A stretch of 64,000 bases of DNA, from positions 1,459,001-1,523,000 of the forward strand of contig JAMWBK010000008.1 in the NCBI GenBank assembly GCA_029953675.1. Reading direction: 5' to 3'. Of this stretch, positions 63,093-64,000 are shown piece by piece (position 1 is the first letter of the stretch; every line of letters starts with the position of its first letter). Below the pieces are notes generated by a model. That model was not told where the DNA came from. It did no database searches and saw only the letters and a program-made list of their open reading frames with translations. This stretch comes from Rhodosorus marinus (lineage: Eukaryota; Rhodophyta; Stylonematophyceae; Stylonematales; Stylonemataceae). The position numbers were made by a program, and so were the translations under genes.

Positions 63093-63896
63093 CTACCTCA
63101 CCAGAGATTCGGGTAACACAATATCATTGAAGATAAAACACTCTGGGCTGAGGTTGAGAATCCTAGGAGAGCAGAAGATGAACGTCGTCCTCATCGTCGT
63201 CGCAGGATTGCAATCATTACTAACCCGAATCGGTTGCTCTTCTTTAGGGGGGGAGCAAAGCTCGTCTGGAGCTTTGGGTCGTTGCCACATCGATGAGCTT
63301 TGACATTGATGACACCGGCCTATGGGAAACTCTTGCTGAGGAACCTTTTTGTGATCTTCAGTTGGCGATCGGAGCTTTCTGTTTCTGTTGGGAGCGATAA
63401 GGCCTGGAGTGTTTGGGTTTCTGTTCAACGGGATTCTTAACGAGTAGGACGATTGTCGGCAGATGTTAGGGGTCAGGCTGAGGTTATCTGCACTTTTTCT
63501 CGATTGCTTTCTACTGTTCATCTCAGGGTTATTGTTGATAGGGTAGGGGCGTGGAGTTAGTAGGTGTTTGAGCTTGTGTTAGTTGGCTCGCGAAGCTTTG
63601 GCCTTGAACAAGCATTTTGCGTCGATATGTCCAAAGCGACCGCACTTTTTGCATCGCAAGGCATCCTCTGTCCATCCCTGGAAAAGCAGCTCCTCGTAGA
63701 ACTCGCTGATCCTCTGTAGAGACCCGCAGAAGACGTCTTCGCATGCTTTCATGTTGTCCATAGATACCTTGGCATCCAGCATACTCTCAGTCTCGAGGAT
63801 TGGCTGTATCTTGGTCTCGCGAGCTAAGAAACTTCCGATCGCCCCGAAATTATCGTCCTGTCCAGAGCGGAGAAGAAACAAACACCAAATTCCCAA
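63093..63896 (-). pseudogene. Zinc-knuckle ORF interrupted by one in-frame stop (partial, 5' end unclear)
   Basis: The minus frame is open from 63896 to 63093 except for a single TAA at 63581-63579. Before it lies a CCHC knuckle, CKKCGRFGHIDAKC (C-x2-C-x4-H-x4-C). After it, in the same frame, come a basic Ser/Asn-rich stretch and CHQCQ. A likely acceptor (ctggacag) near 63863 suggests the 5' part continues in another exon toward or past the window edge. A GTTAGT donor near 63217 may end the 3' coding part. CCHC knuckles occur in retroelement Gag and in cellular RNA-binding proteins. Either a decayed element, a pseudogene or an intron spanning the stop fits. Confidence 0.4.
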
Positions 63897-64000
63897 TCGT
63901 CAGCGATCGATTGTGACTCTATCCGAGGATTCTGAAGATGCGGTCCTGTCCCACCATCTGCAATTTTCCTCTCTCAAGTGAGAGGTTCCATCCCTGGAAG

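Overview
This window looks like nuclear DNA of a photosynthetic eukaryote. Genes are split by short GT-AG introns, mostly 65-130 nt. There is a complete RNA polymerase II second subunit with 16 introns and a Pol III-type tRNA-Arg(TCT) gene. The protein set is eukaryotic: U1A/U2B'', Elongin A, NMD3, an EMC8/9 subunit, MYG1, an ER PDI-C and a Pho80-type cyclin. A RETICULATA-type (DUF3411) protein, a family of plastid-bearing organisms, points to an alga of the plant/red-algal lineage. A unicellular red alga is my best guess, but I cannot prove it. There are no bacterial operons, CRISPR arrays or IS elements.

Layout. 1-3.8 kb: a degenerate 117-bp tandem repeat, a DEP-domain ORF, and a six-exon flavin disulfide oxidoreductase (+). 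4.7-9.3 kb: MYG1, a small unknown gene and Elongin A (all -). 11-16.1 kb: RPB2 (+). 16.4-20.4 kb: an AUH-like hydratase, U1A/U2B'', a second tandem-repeat block and EMC8/9 (all -). 21.5-24.9 kb: PDI-C (+) and the RETICULATA-like plastid protein (-). 26-30.4 kb: an eleven-exon GH2 beta-galactosidase with an N-terminal membrane domain (+), then a possible 75-aa membrane protein (-). 32.1-35 kb: SHMT (+) and a cyclin (-). 35-40.2 kb is low-density DNA. 40.2-47.5 kb: a 71-aa membrane/coiled-coil protein (+), NMD3 (-) and a 1206-aa coiled-coil protein (-). 48.5-51.5 kb: a probable plastid protein made of two related modules, a decayed nearby copy, and remnants of another gene. 52.4-54.4 kb: a type I membrane protein with three regular two-cysteine modules. 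56.8-60 kb: two intronless helical genes, the first BAR-like. 60.8 kb: tRNA-Arg. 61.4-62.9 kb: a six-exon unknown gene. 63.1-63.9 kb: a zinc-knuckle ORF broken by one stop codon.

Most genes are unrelated housekeeping functions and I see no operon-like pathway. The least explained items are the three-module membrane protein, the two-module plastid protein with its decayed neighbour, the membrane-anchored beta-galactosidase, a possible DEP-oxidoreductase fusion, and G-rich tracts on the coding strand upstream of many genes. Exon limits were set by hand from reading frame, splice consensus and known family sequence; summed exon lengths were checked for frame in each multi-exon model.
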